Shown: one piece after another, positions 47,026 to 58,150 of the stretch | How positions within the stretch are numbered: the stretch's first letter is position 1 | Layout of the letters: every line of letters begins with the position of its first letter | Assembly (NCBI RefSeq): GCF_001704415.2 | Contig: NW_017189851.1 | Coordinates: forward strand, 620,001 to 684,000 | Direction: 5' to 3' | Source: Capra hircus | Lineage: Eukaryota > Chordata > Mammalia > Artiodactyla > Bovidae | DNA: 64,000 bases | Made by a program: the position numbers and the translations under genes | The notes under the pieces: generated by a model | The model's input: only the letters and a program-made list of their open reading frames with translations | What the model was told of the DNA's origin: nothing | Database searches by the model: none

Positions 47026-49150
47026 GGCGTGTCCCTGGGGACAGGCCCGGACCACACCAGGAGGCGGGATGAATGGGTGGGTGGCCACGCCCAGGGACAG
47101 CACCCAACCTGGGCCCAGGAAGTGGCCCTTCACAGGCCCACGTGCTGGAGGGCCCAGCACAAGGGAGCCTGGCACCCTTGGGCCCTGGAGGGCACCATTG
47201 GGCCCTGGACGGCGCCCGCCAGCTTCCCCCCTCCTGAGGGGAGTTGTTTTCTCCCTGCTGACACTGTCTGTTCTGATTTCCTGAGAAGTTCGTGCCCCTG
47301 TAAGAAAGAAGAACAGGAAATGCAGAAAAATTAGAAGAGCAAAATCACAGAAACAGGTGCCCCTCCGCTGTCTTGGACTCCCGCAGCCATCACTGGGACA
47401 AGGTCCTGGAAGTGGGGGTCCCGGGGGCAGGCAGTAGGCACAGAGGCCAATGGTGGGGAGCCCTGAACCCTAGGACCCAGCTATTCCAAGCAGGACCCCT
47501 GGGCAGGGATGGCAGGGCTGGGAGCCAGCTCGAGGCATTCCTGCCCTGATGGCCCACTGACCACAGCAGTCCTCACGGGCATTCTGCCAGGGGCCAAGGG
47601 GGCCCTGCCTGGTGGGCCTGTCACCCCTGAGTCTTGGTTCCATTCCAGGAGGAACTGGGTGGCAGAGGAGTGAACCAGTGGGAAGGCCACCTCGTGGGCA
47701 CAGGCTGCCTTGGGGCTGGGCTCCCACAACGGCCAGGTGGGGGCCGGGCAGCCCCGGGCAGAGGGCAGAGGTCGGGGTGGGGGCAGGGTGGGCCCCACTG
47801 TGGGGGCCAGAGCTGGTGTCCAGCCAGTGGCCATCGCTGCCCACCCTCCGCCCAGACACCAGGGCTCTGAGCTGCCCTGGGACGGTCCCAGCCCTGAGCC
47901 CGAGGCCGGAGGAGTCACCCCCTTCCCTGCGGGAGGGAGCCCAACCTCCTGGCAGGCGCAGGAAGAATGGGAGGTGTCCAGCTTGGACCCCAGATGTGGG
48001 CTTTGGGGGCCTGGCTGCAAGGAGGGGCAGGGCCAGCCTGGGGCTAAAGCATAGCCCTAGAGCCTGTGGTCTCTGGGCCTGTCTGTCCCTGTGGCAGGTG
48101 CCTGGGTACCTGTCTTTCCCCTGCTCTCCCTTCAAGCATGAGGGGAGGTGACCGGTCCATGGGCTGAGAGATGGTGCCCAGGGGCCTGGCTTTCTGAGAG
48201 AGACCCAGCTGGGCTGGCCGGAGGGCCCGAGTGGTGGGGCCCGGGTCTGACTCGGCTGACTTTCTAACCCGAATCCAGATCTGATCCAGGGCCGCTGGCA
48301 CACAGGATGGTGACTGGGGCCCCTCTCACCAGTGAGCTCCTACGGACACCGCCAAGCCCAGCCCACAGGCCCCCAGGACCCCCGAGAGGGCCTTCCTCTG
48401 CTACAGCATCGGCACTTTGTGGCTTTGTGTTCAGGAGAAGGCTCGTGCAACGTTCGCTTGAGCCGCTCTGTCTGCCTGGGAGGCCATGAGCTGCTCAGGG
48501 TGCGTGCCAGGCACACAAGGGGCACATGGACCATGATGCAGGGCCTGCTGGTGAAGGTCCAGGGGGCGGTGCTCAGCAAAGCCCTGGAAGGGGCGTGGCC
48601 GGCGGGGCACCCAGCTCCCACCCCCACCTCACGCTGTGCGACAGCAGCCAGGGAGCGAAGAGGCTGGCACACGCCCCCCTGCGTGCTTCACAGCCTCGCC
48701 TGCCGTGAACACTGCCTTCTGCTGGAGGGGCAGATGCAGAGTGAGCTGGCCTTTGATGCTCAATGGTCCCGTTCCCTGTGGGGGCCCAGGAACTGCCCCT
48801 TGTACCCCAAGATCCCTGACGCCGCTTCAGCCCTCTCCCCACCCTGGGCCCCCCTACCCGGGCCCTGGGGTGCTCTGAGCGCTCCACCCCGACTCCCGTC
48901 CCCTCCCCAGCTGCTAGCCAGGCAAACTCAGTGGTCGCTGCAGCCAGGGCTGGGGGACGCTGGCCCTGGGTGAGGGGCTGCGTGCCTGTCAGGACCCGGT
49001 CCCCAGGCTCAGGCGCCCTGGGGCTCAGCTCCCCTTCCCGGGAAGAGTGAACGAGTAACTGGGTTGCAGAGAAAACTCTGGCCCAGTGATGTGGGTACCT
49101 GGGGCAGCGCCGGGGCGGGGCGGGCGCGGGCGGGCGCGGGAGGCTCATGA
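47026..49150. other. Intergenic spacer, nothing recognised
   Basis: GC-rich sequence with scattered open frames whose peptides show no domain, plus one purine-rich stretch (47290-47350). I see no exon, RNA gene or named repeat. Confidence 0.5.
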
Positions 49151-49159
49151 GTTGCAGCC

Positions 49160-49385
49160 TCACGTCCCTTCCTTACGGTGCTGGCAGAAGATGTTCTCTG
49201 ATTAGTCCGCTGAATTATGAATTAGGTTCCGGGTCCCTGTGCAGCTGTTCCCGGCTTGTCATCCCCACCACTTTATTTCCCCATCTGCTTATAAAACCAG
49301 GAGCTCCGTCCTGCAATAAACACTTCAAACGCTTTTTTTTAGGGGCTAATTAATCGTGTTGCATTTCTCCGACACAGCAGCAGGC
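49160..49385. promoter_or_regulatory. Candidate regulatory island or unannotated transcript end
   Basis: Contains GAATTATGAATTAGG, a TATA-like CTTATAAAACC near 49288, AATAAA at about 49315-49320 and CTAATTAAT at 49346-49354. Unique and AT-rich. It could be an enhancer or the 3' end of a non-coding RNA; sequence alone does not decide. Confidence 0.38.
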
Positions 49386-49949
49386 CGGACCTGCCCCGAA
49401 TTCCCAATGCAGGCAGCTCCCTGGGGCCTGGGGCGGGGGCGGTGGGGGGGCGCTGGAGTGTTGTGGGCCCGAGGCTCGCCACCCCCCACAGGCAGCTGCC
49501 GCCCCTGTTCTGGCTGAGTTCTTCCCCAGCCCCCTACCTGGGCCGCTGGGCACTCCTCCCCTCAGCTCACTGAGACACATGCAAGGTCAAGTTCATGCTC
49601 CTCCACACCCCCCCGTCCCTGCCATTGGCAACGCTGACTCTGTGCCCTGCAACCCCTCAGCACCGAAACCCTTTCTCAGGAAAGACCCAGCCCACACCTC
49701 CCGCCCTTGTCCAAGCGGTCCCCATGCCTTGAGCACCCCAGCCCTCATCCACCCAGGTTTCTCCCGCCCCTGAGATCCCGCTCCCGTGTCCGCCCCCCCC
49801 CCTTAGCGGTGCCTCCTCCGCTCTGCACCCTGAGGCCCAGCAGAGAGCGTGGAGGAGGTTTAAAACAATGACATTAATAAGAAAACAAAATCACAATTAC
49901 TGAGTTACAAAACAGGGAGCTCCAGGGCAATTAAGAGACAGCAGCCATT

Positions 49950-50156
49950 CGGGCTTCCCTGGCGGCTCACAGTCAAGAATCTGCCTGCGATGGAGGTGAT
50001 CCAGCTTCGATCCCTGGGTCGGGAAGATCCCCTGGAGAAGGAAATGGCTACCCACTCCAGTATTGGTGGGGAAACTCCATGGACAGAGGAGTCTGGTGGG
50101 CTACAGGCCATGGGCTGCTAAGAATCAGACACAGCTGAGCGACTAACACTGGGGCT
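49950..50156 (+). mobile_element. Bov-tA SINE, full length
   Basis: Starts GGGCTTCCCTGGCGGCTCAC (tRNA-like head) and runs through GATCCCTGGGTCGGGAAGATC to CAGACACAGCTGAGCGACTA, the full ruminant Bov-tA order. Flanked by a short direct repeat AGCCATT (49943-49949 and 50157-50163). Confidence 0.95.
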
Positions 50157-50985
50157 AGCCATTTGACTGTTCCCGGTGCAAGGTCCGGGCTTTTGATCCA
50201 GTGGAGTCCACCTGGGCTCTGTTTTGCCCCAGTAAGAGGTTTGCGTGTTAAGCCCGTGGCCAGGCGCCTGGGTCCCCATGCAACCTCTGTGGGGCCCTGG
50301 AGGTGTCTGTCTGCAGGCCAGCAGGCCTCCCATGGGCCCTGCGGTCTTCATCTTCAGACCATGTCGGGGGTGGAGGCTCAGCTGTGTCCCCCAGGAGAAG
50401 GTCTTGTCATTCAAAGCATAAGCTGTGGAGCTTGGCCTCCAGGTTTGGGGCTCATGGGTGCCCCCCCCCCCGCCACCGCACCGGTCAGCTCAAGTCACAC
50501 TGCGGGCACTGGGTGGGCTTTGCTCCTCATCCTATCAGCCCAGGGTCTGGGTGCCCTGAAGGGTGGAGGATGCTCTGGCCGGGAGGTGGGAGGGGGGCAG
50601 GGTGACTGAGGTCGCCTGGAAGGGGTGGGCACGAGGAAGCATGGGGCGCGTGGCCTCAGGGGCGACACCGGGACATATGAGCCCTTGCAGATGCGGGCTG
50701 CACACTCCCCCGTCTCGCTGCAGGTCCTCCGAGAGACCCTGACCCCACGCTGGTGGGGGGCTGGTTTGGGGGGTGAAGCGCGGGAGGGTGGGGCAGGTGG
50801 GGGACAGAGAGGGGGCAGGCAGACCCTGCACCTTCTGGGAGACACCCCCAGGGCACCTGGGGTCCTGCTGCGGCCGGCGAGGACCCCCCAGAGGGGAGAG
50901 AGCCCCGTGTCCGCTGGGCTGGGCTCCACTCTGGACCCTCTGACAGGCTGTTCGTCGTGACGCCACCGTTTAACTCCGGCGTCGG

Positions 50986-51075
50986 CCCCTGCCAGCCAGG
51001 CCCCAGGGCTGAGATCTATGCGGCTGGGCTCCCCTGCCAGCCAGGCCCCAGGGCTGAGATCTATGCGGCTGGGCT
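50986..51075. repeat. 45-bp tandem duplication
   Basis: Two adjacent, almost identical copies starting CCCCTGCCAGCCAGGCCCC and ending GCGGCTGGGCT (50986-51030 and 51031-51075). Recent by identity. Confidence 0.92.
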
Positions 51076-51479
51076 ATGTCCTCGGGCTCGGGCTGCACGA
51101 AGAGGTCGCCCATCAATCAGCCCCGCCGGCTGGCGGGTGCAGCGCGCTCCAAAGGGGCAGGCGCACAGTCCCCCAGGAGGTAGCAGGGGCAGCAGGCCTG
51201 GAGGAGCCCGCACTCTGCACGGAGACTTCGTGCACGTGGGGGTGTCCTGGGCGCTGCTCACCCCACCCCCAGGAAGGGAGGTGTCCAAAAGGCAGGAGGG
51301 TCCGCCCGCTGAGGGCCCGCCTCCTGGACGGAGCCCCTGGAGCGGGCGGGGCCCCAGCTCAGCTTCACGCGCGCGGCCTGGGGAGTCTCTGGGCCTCGGC
51401 GTCCCTCCCTGAGCTCCGGTGTGTTGAGGTGCCCAGGGTGGGGCCGTGAGACCGGCTGTGCAGATGCCCCGGCCAGTTA

Positions 51480-51730
51480 GACCTGGAGGGGGCGGCAAGG
51501 AGTCGGGGCGAGGGGCGGGGCAAGGGGAGACTGGGGGCGGGCGATGGGAGGAGTGAGGGGAGGGGCGAGGGAGAATGAGGGGCGGGGATATGGGCGGGGT
51601 GAGGGATGAGGGGCGGGGCGAGGGGAGGACTATGCGGCGAGGGGTGGAGTAGAGGCGGGGCGAGGGGGAGGGCTCCGGGGCGGGGCGAGGGGGAGGGCTG
51701 CGGGGCGGGGGCGAAGGCAGAGCTTCCCAG
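51480..51730. repeat. G-rich degenerate tandem repeat
   Basis: Repeats of GAGGGGCGGGGCGAGGG type with variable spacing, the C-rich strand being the complement. It lies in a CpG-rich stretch (about 50.95-52.1 kb) that has island-like composition but no gene I can attach to it. Confidence 0.75.
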
Positions 51731-53188
51731 AGGCTCAGCGTAAAGAACCTTCCCAGACGACCTCCGCGCGGCCTGTGCCGCGGAGAGGCCGGGCTCAGCC
51801 GGCCTGTGCCCGCAGGCCCCTCTTCCGAGCGGTGGGCCATGAGCCTTGGTCCCCTAGGCTGCTCCCCAGTGCTGCGCTGCCCCAGCCCTTTCTCTCTGCT
51901 CCGAGCCTCCGCCTCTCGCTCCTCTGGGTGACAAAGTCCTTCCTTCTTGAGCTCGCGTGTCCACCCTAGAGGCGGTCTGTGTCCGCCCAGCCCTCGGGCC
52001 GCGTGAGCTCATCCAGGCGCGTGGACGCTGCACCCCCCCGCCCTGTGACCTGGCTGGGCTTGGGCCAGGACGCGTCCTGAGCACCCGGCGGTCCCTGCCC
52101 TGGTCTGCCCGCCTTTCCCATGGCTGTGGACAGCTGCCCTGTCTGAGGCGGTCAGGCAGCCCAGCGAGGTCCCGTGGCGGTGTCCCTTGGATCTAGCCAT
52201 TCAGAGAGGCCCTGGGCTCCACCCCCGTGTCTGGCCCTGCCCTCCCCTGAGCAGACTCGAGGGTCCCCAGGGCGGTGCCCGCCTCCGAGCCCCGGGTGCA
52301 GGGCCTCGGGGGCTCAGGTTGGGCGCGGAGACAGGTGGCTGCTCTGAGTCCCTGGCACAGAGTCCCGCCTGGGGCGTCTGGTGCAGAGGGGGACAGAGGG
52401 CTCTCAGCATGACTGGCTGCTCCCAGCTGGCATGGAGCACAGCTTCCAGCAAACCCAGAGGGGAGATCCGGAGGCGGCAGGGTCCCCGGGAGACTCGGGG
52501 CGAGCACTGGGGCTTTGGGGAGCACGGGGCGGGGCATGGGCCCAGGAGTGAAGGGCCACACGAGCATGCCCATTCCTTCCTGCGCTTGGTTCCCGGCAGG
52601 CCCCAGGTCTCGTGGACCTGGCCGCGCTCACATCCCTGCCAACACCGCCTCTGGGAAGTGAGAGCTTCGCTGCCTCTGTGCCGTCTCCCCTAAGGTGAGG
52701 CCCCCACAGGTGCGCCTGGGGCTGTCGGCAGCCTGGCCTCGCCTTCACCTGGAGCGTCCCCTGTGGGGCCCGTTACAAGTGGAAAGACTCAGCAGGGAAC
52801 CCAGGGGTCTGGGGCTGGACCCGAGGGGTGAGAGTCCGCGTGGTTGCAGGATGGCACCGCAAAGGCCCACCTGGCTCCTGGTGTGGCAGCTCTATTGCAC
52901 TCTGGGTCCACCTCCGACCTCACCAGTCCAGGGAACACCTTGGAAACCGCACAAGGCACAGTGGCAGGCTGCCAGTGTTTGGAGCGGCACACAGCGGGTG
53001 AGGCCAGTGAGCCCCTCAGGCAAGGGGCCTCCGTGGGCTCAGGGCTGGAGAGTGGAGGGTTGGCCCTGGTGCCGCCCCCCTAATCGTGCCTCTGGCTGTT
53101 GACACCAAGGACAGAGCCTGCCACCCAGGAAGTGACTCCATGTAGGAGGGAGACATCTCCTCTCTCCTCTTTTGGGTTCAGGTAGAGG

Positions 53189-53610
53189 GCATGTATGGAT
53201 GTGAGTTGGACTGTGAAGGAAGCTAAGCACCGAAGAATTGATGCTTTTGAACTGTGGTGTTGGAGAAGACTCTTGAGAGTCCCTTGGACTGCAGGGAGAT
53301 CCATCCAGTCCATTCTGAAGGAGATCAGCCGTGGGATTTCTTTGGAAGGAATGATCCCAAAGCTGAAGCTCCAGTACTGTGGCCACCTCATGCGAAGAGT
53401 TGGCTCATTGGAAAAGACTCTGATGCTGGGAGGAATTGGGGGCAGGAGGAGAAGGGGACGACAGAGGATGAGATGGCTGGATGGCATTGCTGACTCGATG
53501 GACGTGAGTATGAGTGAACTCCAGGAGTTGGTGATGGACAGGGAGGCCTGGCATGCTGCGATTCATGGGGTTGCAGATTCGGACACGACTGAGCGACTGA
53601 ACTGAACTGA
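53189..53610 (+). mobile_element. BovB (RTE) LINE 3' end, sense
   Basis: The frame 53195-53605 is fully open and encodes the C-terminal end of the BovB reverse-transcriptase polyprotein, with its familiar RRIDAFELWCWRRLLRVPWT and GRRRRGRQRMRWLDGI stretches. It ends at the ACTGAACTGAACTGA tail. The element is 5'-truncated, lacks the catalytic part, and is not a host gene. Confidence 0.95.
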
Positions 53611-53697
53611 GAGGGGCTTCTGTCATGCTGCTGCTAAGGCCTGGAGGGAGCGCATGGCCAATGGCTGGAGCTGGGTGGGGCCACCTCTGGGTGCAGA

Positions 53698-53893
53698 CTC
53701 AGTTCAGTTCAGTCCAGTTGTTCAGTCGTGTCCGACTCTTTGCGACCCCATGGGCTGCAGCACGCCAGGCCTCCCTGTCCATCACCAACTCCCGAAGTTT
53801 ACCCAAACTCACGTCCATCGAGTCTGTGATGCCATCCAGCCATCTCACCCTCTGTCGTCCCCTTCTCCTCCTGCCCCCAATCCCTCCCAGCAC
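53698..53893 (-). mobile_element. BovB 3' end, antisense, inverted to its neighbour
   Basis: Begins CTCAGTTCAGTTCAGTCCAG, the reverse complement of the BovB tail, and ends at the complement of the GGAGGGATTGGGGGCAGGAG region. It is complementary to about 53415-53610, with an 87-base spacer. Confidence 0.93.
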
Positions 53894-54239
53894 AGGGGAC
53901 CTCTAACTGTGTCTAACCTGGAGCCCCCCCCCCCCCACTTCCTGGCTCTGCCCCAGGCTGTGGCGGGTGCTGCCAGGTGCGGCCTGCTGTCTTCCAGCTC
54001 TGTCCTGGGCCTTGTGTGTGGGCTCGGGGTGAGGCCAGAGCTGCCCAGGAAAGAGCCGGCTGCAGGTCTCCAATCCCCAGATGCCTCCTCTGAACTGGGG
54101 CCCACTAGACAGTGTTCACAGGAGGTGCCCCATTAATGCCCACTGGGTGAAGGAAGGGCCCTCTGAACCTCAGGTGGGGACCCCCGTGCTGGGACCACTG
54201 TCCCCCCCAGCTCCAACCAGGGCTGCAGACCTGCTGGTC

Positions 54240-54425
54240 TGTGCCTCGTGGAGTTTCCTGACAAGCGTGTTTTCATTCTGTTTGTACGGACGCCTTTTAC
54301 TCGCCGCCTGCAAGGCTTGTTTTCCATCTCCAGTGGTGCTGTAAGATTTCCTTTCAAAATATAATCATTTAAGTGAAAAAAGTCCATTTGAAGAAAACCC
54401 TCCAGTAAACAATAGTGAAGCGGGT
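54240..54425. promoter_or_regulatory. Candidate conserved non-coding element
   Basis: AT-rich unique block with TTTCATTCTGTTTGTACGG, TTTCAAAATATAATCATTT and GTAAACAATAGTG (a forkhead/SOX-like AACAAT core), lying directly beside the G-rich VNTR. Confidence 0.35.
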
Positions 54426-54479
54426 GGGCGGATGCAGGATGGAGTGGAGTGAGCCTTGGTGGTGGGCACGGTGAGGCAG

Positions 54480-55130
54480 CAGGTGGTGTGGGGAGATGGA
54501 TAGGAGAGGTGGGGAGGGGCGGGGAAGGGGCGGGGAGAGGGCGGGGAGCGGGGATGGGATGGGGAGAGGGCGGGGCGGGGCTGCGAGAGAGTGGAGGGGG
54601 CGGGGAGGGGCGAGGAGGGAAGGGGCGGGGAGGGGTGGGAGGGGGCGGGGAGCGGGGGTGGGATGGGGAGAGGGCGGGGCGGGGCTGCGAGAGAGTGGAG
54701 GGGGCGGGGAGGGGCGAGGAGGGAATGGGCGGGGAGGGGTGGGAGGGGGCGGGGCTGCGAGAGTGGAGGGGGCGGGGAGGGGCGAGGAGGGAAGGGGCGG
54801 GGAGGGGTGGGAGGGGGCGGGGCTGCGAGAGAGTGGAGGGGGCGGGGAGGGGCGAGGAGGGAAGGGGCGGGGAGGGGCGAGGAGGGAAGGGGCGGGGAGG
54901 GGCGAGGAGGGAAGGGGCGGGGAGGGGCGAGGAGGGAAGGGGCGGGGAGGGGCGAGGAGGGAAGGGGCGGGGAGGGGCGAGGAGGGAGCGGCGGGGAGGG
55001 GCGAGGAGGGAGCGGGCGGGGAGGGGCGAGGAGGGAAGGGGCGGGGAGGGGCGAGGAGGGAAGGGGCGGGGTGGGGCGGGAGGGGGCGGGGAGGGGGCGG
55101 GAGGGGGCGGGGAAGGGGGAGGGGCGGGCG
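54480..55130. repeat. ~26-bp G-rich VNTR, G-quadruplex candidate
   Basis: About 650 bases of imperfect 26-bp units combining GGGGCGGGGAGGGGCGAG and GAGGGAAGG, with a second variant carrying GGGGCTGCGAGAGAGTGGAG at the left. Purine-rich on the plus strand with dense GGGG runs. Long Gly/Arg/Glu and Pro/Ser frames here are repeat artefacts. Confidence 0.95.
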
Positions 55131-56737
55131 AGGAACCCCCTGCTGCCCCGGCACATGGGCCTCCGTGGCTACTGTCGGCAGGTGGAGGCCCGTTGGCTCC
55201 TGCTCGAGAAAGTGGCCGTGGCCTTGCCTGTCCAGCCCTGGGCTCCCCCAAGCCTCACGTCTGCTTACACCCTCAGCCGTGTCCAGGTGTGCTGGCTATG
55301 TGCCTGCTAACCTTCGCACACATATTCATCCAGAGGGCGTCTAGGAAAGGAGTGTTTAGGGTGTCTGGGGCGCCCTGAGCTGGCAGGCAGCTGCTCCCGG
55401 AGCCTACGGCCCACACAGGTGGAGGGGCTGGCATGAGGGCCTGCGGCGTATTTGGAGCAGAGGGTCACTTGCATCCCGCCGCACGTGCGGCCCTCGAGGG
55501 CCAGGGCCTGCCTGACCCCTCTCCCGGGGCAGGCGCTCTGCCTGAGGCTACGCTGGGCTCTGGGGGTCTCGCTGCCCTGAAGCCCAGGACCACCGCCTCT
55601 CAGGCCCTGCTCCCAGCCCCCGCCAAGGAGGAGTCAGAATTCCCGGCTTCCTGGAAGGAGGCCCTGGGCACAGCTTCATTTAATCTGGAAGACCGAGATG
55701 CTGGGGGTGCAGTGTTAGCGCTGATGGGTCAGCAGGCAGGAGCCGGAGACCTGCCCTAAGGACCGCACAGGACTGGGGACTGGCACGGTCCGGAAGGAGG
55801 TGGGAGCCACTGAGACTGAACCCCAGGGCATGGTCACGGTCTGCCAGGCCCTGGCCTTCTCCCAGCTTTCATCCTTCTTTGAAGATTGACCTGTCGGATC
55901 CCGGGAGTGGCCAGGAATGGGCCTCCTCCTCCAAAAAGCCTCCCAGAGATGTCGCCACACCTGGGCTTCCAAGACGCAAAACACTAGAGTTTACTCTGAG
56001 GACAGAGATCAGGGTAAAACAGAGCTCTCTGGGGAAGAGAGGGGCTTGTAAAGGCAGAAGCCTCTTGTGCTAGACATGAGAAAGAAGCGCGTGTCTTCAT
56101 GGGTGGCTGTCACGAGCTGTGTTAGGGTGAGTGTCCAGTAAAGCGCCTTGAGTTTCTGGCAGGCATTCTGGGCTCAAGACGTCAGATTCCACCCACCCGC
56201 ACTCACCTCCCCGGTGGCTCTTGCGGCAGCACCCGCTGTGCCTTTACTTTCCGCCCACACAGCAGCCTGGGAAGGACAGGGAGGGCACCGACCGCGCGGG
56301 CCTGGCCAGTGCACGCCGCCCCGAGCCTCTAGGGCCTCGCACACGCGTGGGCCGAGGCCAAGAGAGGCCTTGGCTTCCCAGGTGCTCTCAGAAGCAAGCA
56401 GACGGCCCCAGGGTCCGGGACCCCAGGGTGTCTGAGGCACAGCAACCCTGCTCCAGCCCTGGATGGGGTGAGCAGGGCCCAAGGCCCGCAGGGCAGGGTG
56501 GCCTCTGGTGGGCTGCTTAGCTGTCCATTCATCAGCCCGCAGCTCCCCTACCCCAGCCTTTGAAGCTGCAATAAATATTGATTGGGGCAAATCGATGTGT
56601 TTCTGAGGACCAGCTCGATAGCAGAGTTACAAGGATCAGGGCAAAGTCACCCACTCGCTGGGCACCCCCACTGAGCCGGAGCTGTGTGCCCACCCAGGGG
56701 CCAGTGGGGGGGGCCGTGCCTCTGTGAGCGGGGGCAA

Positions 56738-56799
56738 GGGCTTCCCCGGTGGCTCAGACGGTGGGGAATCTGCCTGCAGAGCGGGAGACCTGGGCAACC
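56738..56799 (+). mobile_element. Bov-tA SINE 5' fragment
   Basis: GGGCTTCCCCGGTGGCTCAG through GGGAATCTGCCTGCAG, the tRNA-like head only; the body is missing. Confidence 0.75.
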
Positions 56800-56940
56800 C
56801 GCAGCCCTCTCCTGGCCGAGGCTGAGTGACCTGCCTCAGGCCAGCCGCGTCTAGGTGTCTCCTGTGGGTAGTGGGCTTGGTGGCTGAGGGTCTAGGCCAC
56901 AGTGGAGGACCCCTCTTTGGGGCCATCTCTGCAGCCCGTG

Positions 56941-57050
56941 TGACAGGGAGCCCCCGAGACAGGGAACCCCCGAGACAGTGAGCCCCTCAAGACAGTGAGC
57001 CCCTGAGACAGGGACCCCTGGGACAGGGCACCCCCAGGACAGGGGGCTTC
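56941..57050. repeat. ~17-bp minisatellite (GACAGGGAGCCCCCGA type)
   Basis: Six or seven imperfect units alternating GACAGGG or GACAGTG with (A/G)CCCC(C/T)GA. Confidence 0.85.
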
Positions 57051-57474
57051 CATCTCCTCCCCTCCGCACTCACCTGGCCCAGCCCTGGACGTGGCGTGGA
57101 TGTGGCGCCCTCCTGAATGCCTGCATCCTCCCGGCAGCCTCTGCCTGCCCTAGCCCCTCCAGCCCAGCCCCTTCCTCCCCCAAGGAGTCTGACCCCCCAG
57201 CTGGCTCCAGGCCCCGTGGTGCACGTGTTCCCCAGCTGAGAGCTGGGCCTCTGAGCTCACACCTTCCTGGAGCCGGACCTCAGAGGGTGCACTCAGAGTC
57301 GATCCTGGAGGGTGGGACGCAGGTGGGCAGGACCACTCCAGGCCACCTGATGGGGGTACGGTGTCCCTGCCTGTCTCCCACCCTCCTCACCCCCCTCCAG
57401 GCTTCTGGGGGGGGCCTCCAGCGCTCTCGGCCTCCCCTCTTCTCCCAGAACTTTGAGGCTAGGTCTGGGGCGCT

Positions 57475-57705
57475 CTGATGGGTGGCTTTATTTACGACAG
57501 TTTGGGAAATGCAAACGTGATGTTTCCAGCCAACAAGCCCAAATCACTTGCACAGCCCCATTAGCAGGGAAGCCAGCCTGTGTGCGCCACGCTTCCTCTG
57601 CCACAGTGGGAGTGAGGCAGCGGTTTTACGACCCCATAAAACTTTGGGAGTTTATGGCTATTGAACAAACATGTAAGCCGATGCTTTAGGTTCAATATAT
57701 GGAGC
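57475..57705. promoter_or_regulatory. Candidate conserved non-coding element
   Basis: A 230-base AT-richer, unique block with TTTATTTACGACAGTTTGGG, ATGCAAACG (octamer-like), CCCCATTAGCAGG, CCCATAAAACTTTGGG and TTATGGCTATTGAACAAAC. Texture matches deeply conserved enhancers more than repeats. Inference only. Confidence 0.45.
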
Positions 57706-57949
57706 CAGAGGCATCCTGAGCTAGTGGGGCTGTAGCCCCCAGCCAGACCAGGTGGTGGAGCGCTGAGACGGGCAGGGCTGGGGAGTTGGGTGGGGACTGA
57801 CCAGTGGCAGGGCGGGGGTAAGACTCATGGAGGCCACGCTGGGCTCTGTCCTTCCACACAGTGAACCAGAGGGTGGGCAGCAGCAGGTCGGCCTGCAGCC
57901 CCAGGCAAGGGGCCGGGCTGAGGGTGCTGAGGTAGGAAAGGCAAGTAGG

Positions 57950-58150
57950 AAAGTGAAGTCGCTCAGTCGTGTCCGACTCTGTGCAACTCAGGGACTGTAG
58001 CCCGCCAGGCTCCTCCATCCATGGGATTCTCCAAGCAAGAATAGCTGGAGAGGGTAGCCATCTCCTCCAGGGGATCTTCCCGACCCAGGGATCGAGCCCA
58101 GGTCTCCTGTGTTGCAGGGAGACGCTTCACCGTCAGAGCCACTGGGGATG
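57950..58150 (-). mobile_element. Bov-tA SINE, antisense
   Basis: Reverse complement of Bov-tA, from AGTCGCTCAGTCGTGTCCG through GGGGATCTTCCCGACCCAGG to a truncated, diverged head (GTCAGAGCCACTGGGG). Confidence 0.93.

Noticed and set aside
51000..52100. Unannotated protein-coding gene in the CpG-rich patch
   Set aside because: Open frames there are Gly/Pro/Arg-rich composition artefacts with no recognisable domain or splice structure.
53195..53605. Open 136-residue frame resembling a host protein
   Set aside because: It is the C-terminal end of the BovB retrotransposon polyprotein, not a cattle gene.
54133..55251. 372-codon Pro/Ser-rich minus frame and Gly/Arg-rich plus frames
   Set aside because: Products of the G-rich VNTR, with no conserved sequence.
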